Source of the DNA: Pseudobdellovibrionaceae bacterium
GTDB taxonomy: Bacteria; Bdellovibrionota; Bdellovibrionia; Bdellovibrionales; Bdellovibrionaceae
Length of the DNA stretch: 64,000 nucleotides
NCBI GenBank assembly: GCA_030158485.1
Contig: JAOASS010000022.1
Span: forward strand, 1 to 64,000
Reading direction: 5' to 3'
Below, one piece after another: positions 1 through 8,880 of this stretch (position 1 is its first letter; each line of letters starts with the position of its first letter). The translations under genes were made by a program, and so were the position numbers. Below the pieces are notes generated by a model. It saw nothing but the letters and a program-made list of their open reading frames with translations, was not told the DNA's origin and did not search any database.

Positions 1-470
1 ACTCCCCAGCCTGCCGTTGTCGACATGATTTGGTTTGGATTCGATTGATCTGGAATACTTATTTCTTCTGTATTAATTTCGACAGGTTTGAATGTAGAGT
101 TTCCATTCAGTTTGATCAGCGCATAATCATAATCCATTGTACTAGAAGAGTAACTAGGATGAGCGATAATTTGAGCGACAGTAAAAGATTCGCCACGAGC
201 CAAGTCTTTTTGGTTTGTTAAGCCGATATGAACTTTTGCAATACGTCCCCCACGAACGCAGTGGGCTGCAGTTAAAACCCAGTTCGGCTTAATTAAAGAT
301 CCACCACAAAAATGGCTGGCTGAATTAGCATTTGAGTGCAAAGAGGCAATAAACGGAAATTCCGTTGGCCCAGCTTCTTCCCCTCCTACTATGAGTGTAC
401 CCGTGCGCGATGCGTAAGCTGCGCTCACAAATATCATCGATGCAACAAACGTGATTAATTTTTTTGACAT
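1..470 (-). CDS. Secreted trypsin-like serine protease (S1), C-terminus cut by window edge
   Basis: Trypsin-family (S1A) endopeptidase, expected to be exported to the periplasm or outside. About 156 residues are present. An N-terminal signal peptide (residues 1-20, cleavage near AYA-S) is followed by the IVGG activation sequence (27-30), the TAAHC box with catalytic His70, and DYALIKL with catalytic Asp115. The catalytic Ser region lies beyond the left edge. The ATG at 468-470 is preceded by a GAGGGG ribosome site. Secreted trypsins are common in predatory bacteria, but the substrate cannot be told from sequence. Confidence 0.93.
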   Translation of the reverse strand, partial: MSKKLITFVASMIFVSAAYASRTGTLIVGGEEAGPTEFPFIASLHSNANSASHFCGGSLIKPNWVLTAAHCVRGGRIAKVHIGLTNQKDLARGESFTVAQIIAHPSYSSSTMDYDYALIKLNGNSTFKPVEINTEEISIPDQSNPNQIMSTTAGWG

Positions 471-819
471 ATTTTTTCCCCTCGTAGCCAGTTCTAATTG
501 GCCTGTCTTACAAGCTTTCCTGGTTTTTTAAGGCTTGGCAGTTCAGAACAAAGAAAACTAGCTTTGGGTCCAGTCGTGTTTTGAGAGGCTTTTAATAAAA
601 CTCTGTTCATCAGATTAAAAATGAAAAAATGAGAATATTAATTCTTCTTAAGAAGAGGCCTCAGATCAATATGTGAATCGTAAGGGTTTGTTGAAACCAC
701 TCATCATTACGGAAAATTAAACATAATTAATTATTTTTTTCTGTATTTACGATTTTGTTTAATCAGATATTTGCCGAAGCTAGAGCAAGATAATAATTAA
801 AATATGAAAAGGCGATCTT
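471..819. other. Non-coding intergenic region between protease and chemoreceptor
   Basis: This 349-bp AT-rich stretch separates the two divergent genes and should hold both promoters. I see no convincing coding frame, hairpin terminator or RNA motif. A GCCGA tract at 773-777 recalls half of a flagellar sigma-28 -10 element, but no matching -35 sits at the required distance, so I do not call it. Confidence 0.5.
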
Positions 820-2457
820 ATGACTTTTAAAATGAAAATGATTTTGATAACTGCGTTTACTGTTGTAACTGGAATTGGAATTTCCTCATTCGTTGCTTAT
901 TCACGAGTGCAAGCGCAAGGAGAAGAAGCTTTGTCGGAAAAGTCCAGAGCGATTCTTTCGCGAATTGAAGCGGTAAGAGATTACGTTGCAAGCCAAGGTG
1001 GTTTTAAGCTAGCCGTTGAGCAAACAATGGCAAAATATCCAGATGGTAATGTGCCTGATGAAGTTAAGAAAGAAGTCGTCGTACATGTTCCCGTATTTGC
1101 GGCTATGAAAGTTGCAGTGCAGGATGCAGCGAAAGATCATTATGAATTCAGAGTTTTTTCAGATGAACCTAGAAACAAAGACAATCAAGGCACACAAGCT
1201 GAACTTGAAATATTAAGAAAATTTGAAGCTGATGCTCAACTAGCAGAATTGGTGGAGAAGAAAAACAATAAATTTTATGTTTATCGACCAGTTCGATTGT
1301 ATGAAAAAAGTGGTTGCATGGCTTGTCATGGTGATCCTGCGACATCGCCATTTAAAAATGGTCGTGATATTTTAGGTTACAAAATGGAAAACTGGAAAGA
1401 TGGAAAACTGCACGCTGTTTTTACTATTATTTCTGACCTAGAACAAGTTCAAGAAGCTTCTGCAAGAGTTTCTTGGTTGATTTTTGGGTTTTCGGCTCTG
1501 GGTGGTCTTGCTTGTCTTATAACGGCATTCATTTTAGTCACTAAATCTGTAAGCCGATTAAGTGCTGTGTCTGCAGACTTGGCTTCATCAGGTGGACAAG
1601 TTAAAATGGCCAGTCATGAAATTGCGTCCTCTGCGGAAAGTCTGAGCGCTTCAACTTCACAAGCGGCAGCTTCCATAGAAGAAACAACTGCATCGACAGA
1701 ACAAGTTTCAAGTATGATCAAGCTTAATGCTGATAATGCTAACACAGCTAAAGGTTTATCAGAAGAAAGTGAACAACAAGCGCTTCGTGGGGCAGACCAA
1801 GTCCAGAAGTTAATAGTTGCAATGGATGAAATTTCAAAAAGTTCGTCTAAAATCGAAGAGATCACTACAGTCATAGATGATATTGCTTTTCAAACAAACT
1901 TGCTTGCGCTAAATGCGGCTGTTGAAGCAGCACGTGCGGGGGAACAAGGTAAAGGATTTGCGGTAGTGGCAGAAGCCGTTAGAGCTTTAGCGCAAAGAAG
2001 CTCTAGTTCTGCGAAGGAAATTTCGGATTTAATAAAAGATAGTGTTAATAAAGTGAAGCTTGGATCTGAATTGGCAGCAAAAAGTGATACATCATTAACT
2101 GAAATTGTTCGAATTGTGGGCAAAGTATCACAGCTTAATAATGAGATATCGTCTGCTTCCAAAGAGCAATCCGCAGGATTAGAAAATATTAACAAAGCTG
2201 TTAATGAAATGGACAAAGTAACTCAGCAGAATGCGACTTCAGCTGAAGAGACTGCGGCCGCGTCCCAAGAGCTATCATCTCAAGCTGAAAATTTAAATCA
2301 GTTGGTTGTTGAACTTCAAAATATTTTATTCGGTACGAATGTAGTAGTTCAGGCAACAGCGCGCCCGATTTCTGATAAAGCAAAAGAAGATTTTTTGCCA
2401 CTAGCGGCCGGTCCTAAGGGTGTTAAAACACTGAATTCATTCGATAAAGCTTCTTGA
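820..2457 (+). CDS. Methyl-accepting chemotaxis protein with c-haem (DUF3365/Tll0287-like) sensor domain
   Basis: Inner-membrane chemoreceptor of 545 aa. A first membrane helix (about 7-28) leads into a periplasmic domain of about 175 residues of the DUF3365 (Tll0287-like haem sensor) type. It carries one CxxCH motif, C166-M-A-C169-H170, the covalent haem c attachment signature. A second helix (about 218-242) precedes the cytoplasmic signalling domain, which has the classic conserved hairpin tip ([20 protein letters not shown], about residues 351-370) that contacts CheA/CheW. No clear HAMP domain separates helix 2 from the coiled coil. The likely input is redox state or a small gas such as O2 or NO, which is inference. 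An AAAAGG ribosome site precedes the ATG and a hairpin terminator follows the stop. Confidence 0.93.
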   Translation: MTFKMKMILITAFTVVTGIGISSFVAYSRVQAQGEEALSEKSRAILSRIEAVRDYVASQGGFKLAVEQTMAKYPDGNVPDEVKKEVVVHVPVFAAMKVAVQDAAKDHYEFRVFSDEPRNKDNQGTQAELEILRKFEADAQLAELVEKKNNKFYVYRPVRLYEKSGCMACHGDPATSPFKNGRDILGYKMENWKDGKLHAVFTIISDLEQVQEASARVSWLIFGFSALGGLACLITAFILVTKSVSRLSAVSADLASSGGQVKMASHEIASSAESLSASTSQAAASIEETTASTEQVSSMIKLNADNANTAKGLSEESEQQALRGADQVQKLIVAMDEISKSSSKIEEITTVIDDIAFQTNLLALNAAVEAARAGEQGKGFAVVAEAVRALAQRSSSSAKEISDLIKDSVNKVKLGSELAAKSDTSLTEIVRIVGKVSQLNNEISSASKEQSAGLENINKAVNEMDKVTQQNATSAEETAAASQELSSQAENLNQLVVELQNILFGTNVVVQATARPISDKAKEDFLPLAAGPKGVKTLNSFDKAS

Positions 2458-2484
2458 TTTTTTTCTTCAATTCAGAATTGAATA

Positions 2485-2514
2485 AAAAGCCGCAGAATCA
2501 ACCCTGCGGCTTTT
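2485..2514. terminator. Bidirectional intrinsic terminator between convergent genes
   Basis: An 11-bp perfect stem (2485-2495 with 2504-2514) around an 8-nt loop, with an A-run on the left and a T-run on the right, so it can act in both directions. It sits between the stops of the chemoreceptor (plus) and the 562-aa unknown (minus). Confidence 0.9.
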
Positions 2515-2518
2515 GTAT

Positions 2519-4207
2519 TTAAAGATTTTTGTAGTAGGTCCTTTGTTCTGGATCCGAATTAAAATTCGCTTTTTCAATTGCCAATGGAATGCTTTCAAAA
2601 AATATTTTTCTTTCCGTTATTGAAAGGCGTATTGATTTGGGTAACCCTGTTAAAACCTGTACGGACCCGCTACCAGCTTCGGGACTGAGCATGTCAATAC
2701 CCAATATTATCTTACTTAATTTCAAGGAATTTATTTTTCTTTTTAAAATAATTCGCAATTCTTTTTCAATATTTTCGCCGTGTGATGCGATCAGATTTCT
2801 TTTATCTTTTTTAACGCCCTCGGGAATGAAAGAAATTCTTTTTTTTGAATCAGAAGTTTCTTCTGCTAAATCCTGAAGAAGTCTTTTTTTATCCGCTAGG
2901 CTAAAGGGTGAATTTCCAAAAGCTACAAAGTCATCACCACTATGTAAAGTGTGCGGAAAGTAGCGTTTTACGATAACGTTCATAGAAGCTAGTTGTTTTT
3001 GAAATTGTATTGTTACTCGAGTCTCTGAAGATCGTGAGTTATGAATAGCATCCGAAACGCTTTCGCTAGAAGCTAAGGCTTGCGCTACAGCATGAATATT
3101 AAGAGCTCCAAGTCCCATAAAGTCAGCACTCATCCCACCCCAGTCCGCAGCTTCTAGACTCGCAATGTTTCTTTCTGCCATCATAAGTGAAGGAGAAAAC
3201 GTGTCGACTAAATCTTTATAAACTTTGAGGTCTCTTATGAGCGGTAAAGTCACTTTTTCTTTCAATACAGATATTTTGTCAGGATCTTGTTGGCCAAAAG
3301 CATCAATAAGTGCATTTTTAATACTTTCTAGATCTTCTGTTTTGCGTAATATTTCAAATACTTCGATTTGTGGTATTGCCAGACTTGAATCTGTTTTTTG
3401 ATCAAAAAGGTCAGTTCCCTCTAAAGATTTTAGTAGAGAAATTCTAAAATTTTGTTGCCACTTGAGTGCATCTAGCAAAACGCCTTGAACTTCGGGGCTT
3501 GAATAAATTCTAATTTGATTGAAGCCTGACAAGTAGCGAGATACGCGCGCAGACAAGTTTGCTTCATCAGCAGAAAAGCCCAAACCGCAGCGAAACCATT
3601 CTTGTGGCTTATCTGAAGCCTTAATATGTCCTTGATTAATTAAAAATTCAGAGAAAATTTTATTAGCGGCCTGAAAATATCGCGATTTATCTTTTTCAAA
3701 ATCAGGAAGCGAGATGTTTTTTTTAGAAAAATCAGTATAAATTCCTTGGTATGATTTATAGTCTGAATACAGCAAAGTATTCTTTTCCAGACCCCACTTT
3801 TTGACAAGTTGGCTTCCCAAACTTTCTAAAATTTCTTTATATTTATTTGAAATACTTGTAACGTAGTTTTTATCTTTTAAAATCGTATTGAGTTCTCGCA
3901 AATTAGAAAGCTCAACACTAAAAAAAAGATTTCCATCAGTTGATTTTGATCTTTGGGAAAAATTAATCCAATTTTGACGTTGGCTGTTTGTTGTGAAGTC
4001 ATAATCTAAATACTGTTCAACAAATTTTTCAACATTTTCGGTTCGTGAATTTAAATTTTTCTCTTTACTGATCAAAGCTCTGCAAGAATGAACTTTTTCT
4101 AAGCTAAGGTTTGCCGGTGATCTGAAGCAGATCGTGTCAAGTGTTTGAACTTCTTTTTGATGATGCACCCAAAAGAAGAGACCTAAAATTAAGCCTGTAG
4201 CTAACAT
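2519..4207 (-). CDS. Membrane-anchored protein of unknown function (562 aa)
   Basis: Family not recognised. A single N-terminal membrane helix (about residues 2-16) is followed by a large, probably periplasmic, charged region of about 540 residues with two Cys shortly after the helix. I chose the ATG at 4205-4207 because AAGG lies 5 nt upstream. A TTG at 4246 in the same frame would add 13 residues and is the alternative start. The choice matters because the divergent glycosyltransferase promoter lies at 4238-4266. The gene is convergent with the chemoreceptor and shares its terminator. Confidence 0.75.
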   Translation of the reverse strand: MLATGLILGLFFWVHHQKEVQTLDTICFRSPANLSLEKVHSCRALISKEKNLNSRTENVEKFVEQYLDYDFTTNSQRQNWINFSQRSKSTDGNLFFSVELSNLRELNTILKDKNYVTSISNKYKEILESLGSQLVKKWGLEKNTLLYSDYKSYQGIYTDFSKKNISLPDFEKDKSRYFQAANKIFSEFLINQGHIKASDKPQEWFRCGLGFSADEANLSARVSRYLSGFNQIRIYSSPEVQGVLLDALKWQQNFRISLLKSLEGTDLFDQKTDSSLAIPQIEVFEILRKTEDLESIKNALIDAFGQQDPDKISVLKEKVTLPLIRDLKVYKDLVDTFSPSLMMAERNIASLEAADWGGMSADFMGLGALNIHAVAQALASSESVSDAIHNSRSSETRVTIQFQKQLASMNVIVKRYFPHTLHSGDDFVAFGNSPFSLADKKRLLQDLAEETSDSKKRISFIPEGVKKDKRNLIASHGENIEKELRIILKRKINSLKLSKIILGIDMLSPEAGSGSVQVLTGLPKSIRLSITERKIFFESIPLAIEKANFNSDPEQRTYYKNL

Positions 4208-4237
4208 AATGACCTTATCATTTAAAAAATTGAGAAG

Positions 4238-4266
4238 TTGAATCAAATCTAGGATCTCTATAGAAT
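4238..4266 (+). promoter_or_regulatory. Sigma-70 promoter, predicted leaderless start of the glycosyltransferase
   Basis: A -35 TTGAAT (4238-4243) and a -10 TAGAAT (4261-4266) are separated by 17 bp. The -10 ends 6 nt before the ATG at 4273, so transcription should start at or next to the start codon. An AGAAGA tract in the gap could alternatively be read as a weak ribosome site. Confidence 0.6.
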
Positions 4267-4272
4267 AGAAGA

Positions 4273-5376
4273 ATGTCCATTAGAGTTTTACACATAGGAA
4301 CTGAATACACATGGCGAGGCGGGGAAAACCAAGCGCAGTTACTTATTGAAGGATTAAAAAATCGTGTCGACGACCAATTCGGCGCGACCCCTAAAAAAAG
4401 TGTCGCTTACAAAGAAAAGCGATGGAATTGTGAGCTTCTGGGTTTAAATTCGGGGAATCCATATGATCCGGTTAATATTTTTCAAGTAGTTAAATTCGTA
4501 CGGTCCAAAAAAATAACAATAATAGATGCTCATACTGCAAAAGCACATACTTTAGCTTTAAACGTTTCTATTTTTTTACCGGATATTAAAATAGTTGTGC
4601 ATCGGCGAGTGGATAACAAGCCTAAAAAAAATATTTTGACTCGATATAAATATTTTCATCATCGCATCACCAGGTTTACGGCCATTTCTAGCTACATTCG
4701 GGAAGTATTATTAGAATATGGAGTTTCTCCTGACAAAATTTGTGTCGCAAGAAGTGCTGTAGGTCATGAAATCTATCAGAAAATTCATCGTACCCAATGT
4801 CAGATTGAATGGAAGAAAAAGTATAAAATTCCTGCCAATCACATTTTGATTGGCAATGCTTCGGCTCTTTCATTACAAAAAGGACATCAGACTCTATTGC
4901 TAGCAATAGCAGAACTTCAAATGTCGATTCAAAATTTTTCGGTATTAATAGCGGGTGATGGTGATCTGAAAGAAAGCCTTAAAAAACAAAGTATAAAAAT
5001 GGGTTTATCGAATAGAATTCAATTTATTGGGTTTATTAAAAATGTCCCTGAGTTTTTATCATCGCTCGATATCTTAGCTGTGCCATCGAATAATGAAGGG
5101 CTGGGCACAGTTATTTTAGATGGAATTTTGGCGGGCTGTGTTGTTGTGGGCAGTCGTGTGGGTGGAATTCCAGAAATTATAACTCATAATCAAACCGGGT
5201 TACTGCAGGAAGTAGGAGATTATAAAGGTTTGGCTCAAAATTTAGGGAACTTGATTGAAAATCCACAATTAGCCGAAAAATTGAGATTAGCGGCCCAAAA
5301 ACGGGTTCGGGATGAATTTAGTCTTCAGTCAATGGTTGAAGGAAACTACCAAATTTATCAAAGTATCATCAAATAA
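4273..5376 (+). CDS. Glycosyltransferase family 4 (GT-B fold)
   Basis: Transfers a sugar from an activated donor to an acceptor, probably in LPS, capsule or other glycan synthesis at the inner membrane. The 367-aa protein has the two GT-B Rossmann halves. The N-terminal half carries the acceptor-side WRGGENQ loop (about 14-20). The C-terminal GT4 domain starts near residue 190 and contains the sugar-nucleotide motif PSNNEGLGTVILDGILAG (EX7D variant of the EX7E motif) followed by GGIPEII. The gene stands alone, divergent from an unknown membrane protein, so donor and acceptor are not predictable. Confidence 0.88.
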   Translation: MSIRVLHIGTEYTWRGGENQAQLLIEGLKNRVDDQFGATPKKSVAYKEKRWNCELLGLNSGNPYDPVNIFQVVKFVRSKKITIIDAHTAKAHTLALNVSIFLPDIKIVVHRRVDNKPKKNILTRYKYFHHRITRFTAISSYIREVLLEYGVSPDKICVARSAVGHEIYQKIHRTQCQIEWKKKYKIPANHILIGNASALSLQKGHQTLLLAIAELQMSIQNFSVLIAGDGDLKESLKKQSIKMGLSNRIQFIGFIKNVPEFLSSLDILAVPSNNEGLGTVILDGILAGCVVVGSRVGGIPEIITHNQTGLLQEVGDYKGLAQNLGNLIENPQLAEKLRLAAQKRVRDEFSLQSMVEGNYQIYQSIIK

Positions 5377-5447
5377 CAACATACAAATTTCGTTGGACTC
5401 GTGCACAAGTCGAGTTATAGATACTTTCCAGCACAAGAGGGGTTTTC

Positions 5448-6650
5448 ATGTCTAAAAAAGATATATTTGGCGACGAAATTAAGACAAGTGAAACTGATTT
5501 TACAAGTTTGTTTGAAAAATCAATTGATCAGGCATCAAGACGCTTAAAAGTGGGTGACCAGCTTAAATCTGAAATTTTAAGCATTGGCCAAGAAGAAGCA
5601 TTTGTATCAACAGGATCACCACAAGATGCTGTTATTTTAAAAATTGATCTTTTAGACGAAAATAAAAACCTCAAATATAAAGTGGGCGATATTCTGGATG
5701 TTGTCGTAGTGAAAGTAAAAGGTGGCGAAATTCGAGTCACTCGCAAAGGATCGAAAAAAGCGGCAACTGATATCGATAGTTTGCAAGATGCAGCAGATAT
5801 GGAGCTTCCAATAGAAGGCCGAGTTATCGAATTGGTAAAAGGCGGATTTCGAGTTGATGTTCAAGGCCAAAAAGCGTTTTGTCCCATTAGCCAAATAGAT
5901 TCTTTATTTGTTCAGTCCGGTGAAGAGTATATTGGTCAAAAGTTAGAATTTTTAATTACAAAAATTGATGAGCAAGGAAGAAATATTGTCGTTTCTAGAA
6001 AAAAACTTTTACTTTTACAGCGCGCTGAGAATGAAGGCGTTTGGTTGGAAAAGAATAAAGTGGGCGATATTTTGATGGGAACTGTTACTCGTCTTGAATC
6101 TTATGGCGCATTTATAAAGTTTGATGATGGCGTTGAAGGTCTTGTGCATGTATCGGAAATTGGATTTTCCCGTATTAAGCATGCGTCCGAATCTCTTAAA
6201 GTTGGAGAATCTGTACAAGTTAAAATTTTGAAAGCGGAAGAAGAAGATCAAAGGCTTAAAATTTCTTTATCAATTAAGCAAGCTGGCGGTATCGGAGACC
6301 CTTGGATGAGGGTTCCCGTCGATTTCCCAGTTGGAACAATTATGAATGCAATAGTTGAAAAGAAAGAATCTTTTGGACTTTTTATTCAAGTTGCTCCAGG
6401 CATTACAGGCTTATTGCCGCGCTCTAAATGGAAAGACTCTGTTGAATCGGCTCATTACGAAAGTAAAAAACGTGGGGATGTAATACACGTCAGAGTCGAT
6501 CAGATTCAATTTGAAGAAAGAAAGCTAACTTTAGGTCTTCCAACAGAAGCTGAAGATTTATCATGGCAGTCACATATCACCACTCAGAAAAATTTTGGTT
6601 CTTTTGCAGACGCTTTCCAAAAAGCATCTGCAAAGCCAGCTAAAAAATAA
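5448..6650 (+). CDS. RNA-binding protein with four S1 domains (ribosomal protein S1-like)
   Basis: The 400-aa protein is built from four S1 (OB-fold) RNA-binding repeats at roughly 37-104, 119-186, 207-275 and 290-362, with a short acidic N-terminus and a lysine-rich tail. Repeat 3 (GTVTRLESYGAFIKFDDGVE) is the most canonical. Four-repeat S1 proteins occur in several phyla and bind mRNA during initiation. Six-repeat RpsA is usual in Proteobacteria, so this may be a second, specialised S1 protein rather than RpsA itself. A strong AGGGG ribosome site precedes the ATG. The gene is convergent with the desaturase, with only 2 bp between stops. Confidence 0.9.
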   Translation: MSKKDIFGDEIKTSETDFTSLFEKSIDQASRRLKVGDQLKSEILSIGQEEAFVSTGSPQDAVILKIDLLDENKNLKYKVGDILDVVVVKVKGGEIRVTRKGSKKAATDIDSLQDAADMELPIEGRVIELVKGGFRVDVQGQKAFCPISQIDSLFVQSGEEYIGQKLEFLITKIDEQGRNIVVSRKKLLLLQRAENEGVWLEKNKVGDILMGTVTRLESYGAFIKFDDGVEGLVHVSEIGFSRIKHASESLKVGESVQVKILKAEEEDQRLKISLSIKQAGGIGDPWMRVPVDFPVGTIMNAIVEKKESFGLFIQVAPGITGLLPRSKWKDSVESAHYESKKRGDVIHVRVDQIQFEERKLTLGLPTEAEDLSWQSHITTQKNFGSFADAFQKASAKPAKK

Positions 6651-6652
6651 TT

Positions 6653-7744
6653 TTAACTGTTAGTTAAACAAATGTCCCATTGTTTTAAAGACAGTTGAAA
6701 TTCAATTTTGGCGATTTCAAGATCTCTTTTAATGTCGACAAGTTTTTGATGTGACTTATCTGAAAATTCTTTTCGAAGCGACTGATATTCTACTTTGAGC
6801 TTCTTTATTTGTTCTTGCGCATCTAAAATGCGTAAATGTAAGTGTTCAATTTTTTCTTGTGAGTAGCCTCGAGCTTGTAGACGCATTTTATCCATTTTTA
6901 ATTTGGCTTTAAGAATTTCAGTGTCAGGAATTTTTTTTAACTTTTTGGCAAGGCCACAAAGCCATAAAAATCGGATTGTCCATTTCGTTGGGTCCCACTG
7001 GTACCAACGAATGCCATTTCTATAATCGAATTGAAAAGTATGATGAAAATTATGATAACCTTCGCCATGAGTTAAAAATGCGACTAGTAAGCTATCCCGC
7101 GCGCTGACTTTGTCGGAATATGTTTGTTTCCCAATTGTGTGTGTGAGCGAGTTCACCAAGAATGTGCTTTGTTGTGTTAAGACAACTCTGAGTCCACCAG
7201 CAATCAAAAATCCAGCCCAAAAAGAGCCCAAAAAATAACCCACAATACCAGGAAAGATGAAGCTCATGAATATTGCTATTGCGAGATAGTATTTGTTTTG
7301 CCAAACGACCAGTTTATTTTTTTCAAGATCGGGTGCTGAAATAGGAATATTAATAGAATCTTCATAAAATAACCATCCCATATGGGCATACCAAAAACCT
7401 TTAGTGATAGAATAAGGGTCTTCGTCACTATCTACTTTTTGATGGTGTTTTCTATGGTCAGAACACCATTTTAGAGCCGATCCTTGCCAAGCAGAAGCTC
7501 CAATTAAAAGAAATAAAAATTGAGGAATTGCATGCGCTTCATAACTACGATGTGACATGAGGCGATGATATCCAGCTGTTATACTGAGATTCGTTAGAAA
7601 AGCGAAGATAAGTGAAAAAATAAGAATTCCAGTTGGCACTCCGTTCTGCAAGATATACCAAGGAACAGCTATAAAAGTTATAAGAGGCATGAGGGTTAGA
7701 AATAATGTTGTCGGCCAATAAATTTTTTTCTTACTTTTTATCAT
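6653..7744 (-). CDS. Acyl-CoA/acyl-lipid delta-9-type fatty acid desaturase with coiled-coil tail
   Basis: Membrane di-iron desaturase that introduces a double bond into saturated acyl chains, adjusting membrane fluidity. All three histidine boxes are present: HRLMSH (60-65), HRKHH (97-101) and HNFHH (about 228-232), together with four hydrophobic segments. After the catalytic core (about residue 270) comes an unusual charged heptad-like tail of about 90 residues, predicted to be a coiled coil. The start at 7742-7744 has AGGAG 6 nt upstream and is preferred over an in-frame ATG 33 nt earlier. Confidence 0.92.
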   Translation of the reverse strand: MIKSKKKIYWPTTLFLTLMPLITFIAVPWYILQNGVPTGILIFSLIFAFLTNLSITAGYHRLMSHRSYEAHAIPQFLFLLIGASAWQGSALKWCSDHRKHHQKVDSDEDPYSITKGFWYAHMGWLFYEDSINIPISAPDLEKNKLVVWQNKYYLAIAIFMSFIFPGIVGYFLGSFWAGFLIAGGLRVVLTQQSTFLVNSLTHTIGKQTYSDKVSARDSLLVAFLTHGEGYHNFHHTFQFDYRNGIRWYQWDPTKWTIRFLWLCGLAKKLKKIPDTEILKAKLKMDKMRLQARGYSQEKIEHLHLRILDAQEQIKKLKVEYQSLRKEFSDKSHQKLVDIKRDLEIAKIEFQLSLKQWDICLTNS

Positions 7745-7909
7745 GTAATCTCCTGATGATCGAATTTTACTGAGCATTGCTAGTGCTACTTCAGGATAAA
7801 CTATTTTTATTTTAGATGTGAAAAAAATTAATATTTAAATGACGCAAATTTGCTCAAGCAGGAGTAATTGCCCTAATTTTATTAAGAGATCTGGGTTTTT
7901 TAAATGAAA

Positions 7910-8395
7910 TTAGTTACGTTTTTTATCGCGACTGACGAGCTTGATTCCTAAAGCCATTTCTTCATTTCGAATAAGCTCTTGATCTGGAATAGAATCTCTT
8001 TTGAGATCAAGGATATTTTTTTTGTGCTGTTCGATTTCAAAAGTAGAAGCAATCACTTCTTTTAGTAAATCAATCGTGACGGGTTTATCTATAAAGTCCA
8101 CAGCACCTAACTTTATTGCTGATTGAACAAGGTCTTTTGTGCCATTTCCCGTCATAAATATAACAGGTGTTTGAATTCCCTTAAGGCGCATGCTCCTGAC
8201 AAATTCATGTCCAGACATAAAAGGCATTAATATATCGGAAATGACTAAGTCGTAATATTTTTTTTCAACCAACGCGAGAGCGTCTTGTCCATTAAGAGCA
8301 ATATCAATTTCGCTTAAATTGTCGACGAGCAGCTGCTTAAGTGAATCGGCTAGATCAATTTCATCTTCAACAATTAGAATGTGATTTTTTTTCAA
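7910..8395 (-). CDS. CheY-like single-domain response regulator
   Basis: Receiver domain (about 5-122) with acidic pair E10/D11, phospho-acceptor Asp in ISDILMP (about D54), Thr in MTGN and Lys in DKPV. A tail of about 35 residues without a recognisable output domain follows. It presumably acts through protein-protein contacts. The start is a TTG, since an in-frame stop lies just upstream and AGGGG sits before it. No partner histidine kinase is adjacent. Confidence 0.9.
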   Translation of the reverse strand: MKKNHILIVEDEIDLADSLKQLLVDNLSEIDIALNGQDALALVEKKYYDLVISDILMPFMSGHEFVRSMRLKGIQTPVIFMTGNGTKDLVQSAIKLGAVDFIDKPVTIDLLKEVIASTFEIEQHKKNILDLKRDSIPDQELIRNEEMALGIKLVSRDKKRN

Positions 8396-8472
8396 AGGTA
8401 TCCCCTGAATTCACAAATATGAACTAACGCAAAGAATAAGAGAATAAACAGGGCTCAATACGCTAGTTTCTT

Positions 8473-8751
8473 TTAGGCGCTTTTTTTCTTCGCCTTTTTC
8501 TTATAAACCTTAGCTTCAATTACCATGCGAGAATCTTCAAGCATAATTTGAACTAAACTGTCGCGGTTTACTTTTAGCATATCGATAAGCTTTTGAAAAC
8601 AATGCGATGGCGGGGCGCAAAGGCCACGTTCCCAATTGGAAACGAACTGACTGTTCATGTTTCCTAGTGCATGTGCAAGTTCACGCTGAGTGAGGTTTGC
8701 TTCGATACGTTTCTGCTTCAAAAAATTTCCAAGATTTTTAAATTCGGTCAT
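8473..8751 (-). CDS. XRE-family helix-turn-helix regulator with lysine-rich tail
   Basis: Small DNA-binding protein (92 aa): a Cro/C1-type HTH (about 5-60; LTQRELAHALGNMNSQFVSNWE covers the recognition helix region) followed by a short helix and a very basic C-terminal tail. The ATG at 8749-8751 is preferred over an in-frame upstream start at 8787. A good promoter overlaps the upstream extension and would start transcription at this ATG. Target genes are unknown. Confidence 0.85.
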   Translation of the reverse strand: MTEFKNLGNFLKQKRIEANLTQRELAHALGNMNSQFVSNWERGLCAPPSHCFQKLIDMLKVNRDSLVQIMLEDSRMVIEAKVYKKKAKKKSA

Positions 8752-8757
8752 TCGGCC

Positions 8758-8787
8758 AATATATGTCAAAAGTGGGGTTGCTATCAA
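8758..8787 (-). promoter_or_regulatory. Sigma-70 promoter, predicted leaderless start of the XRE regulator
   Basis: On the minus strand a -35 TTGATA (8787-8782) and a -10 TATATT (8763-8758) are separated by 18 bp. The -10 ends 6 nt before the ATG at 8751 and there is no Shine-Dalgarno sequence, so a leaderless mRNA is predicted. Confidence 0.6.
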
Positions 8788-8880
8788 TAGAATATTAAGA
8801 CTACCGAATTAAATATTTTAAAAGAACTGAATAAAAAAACTTTCACATTCTCTTTAAAGGTCCCATTATTAAAGTATATT

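Noticed and set aside
30-221. Plus-strand frame inside the left-edge protease
   Set aside because: It is the antisense of a gene with clear signal peptide and catalytic motifs, and has no ribosome site.
754-780. Sigma-28 (flagellar/chemotaxis) promoter before the chemoreceptor
   Set aside because: Only a partial GCCGA matches the -10; no TAAA-like -35 lies 15 bp upstream.
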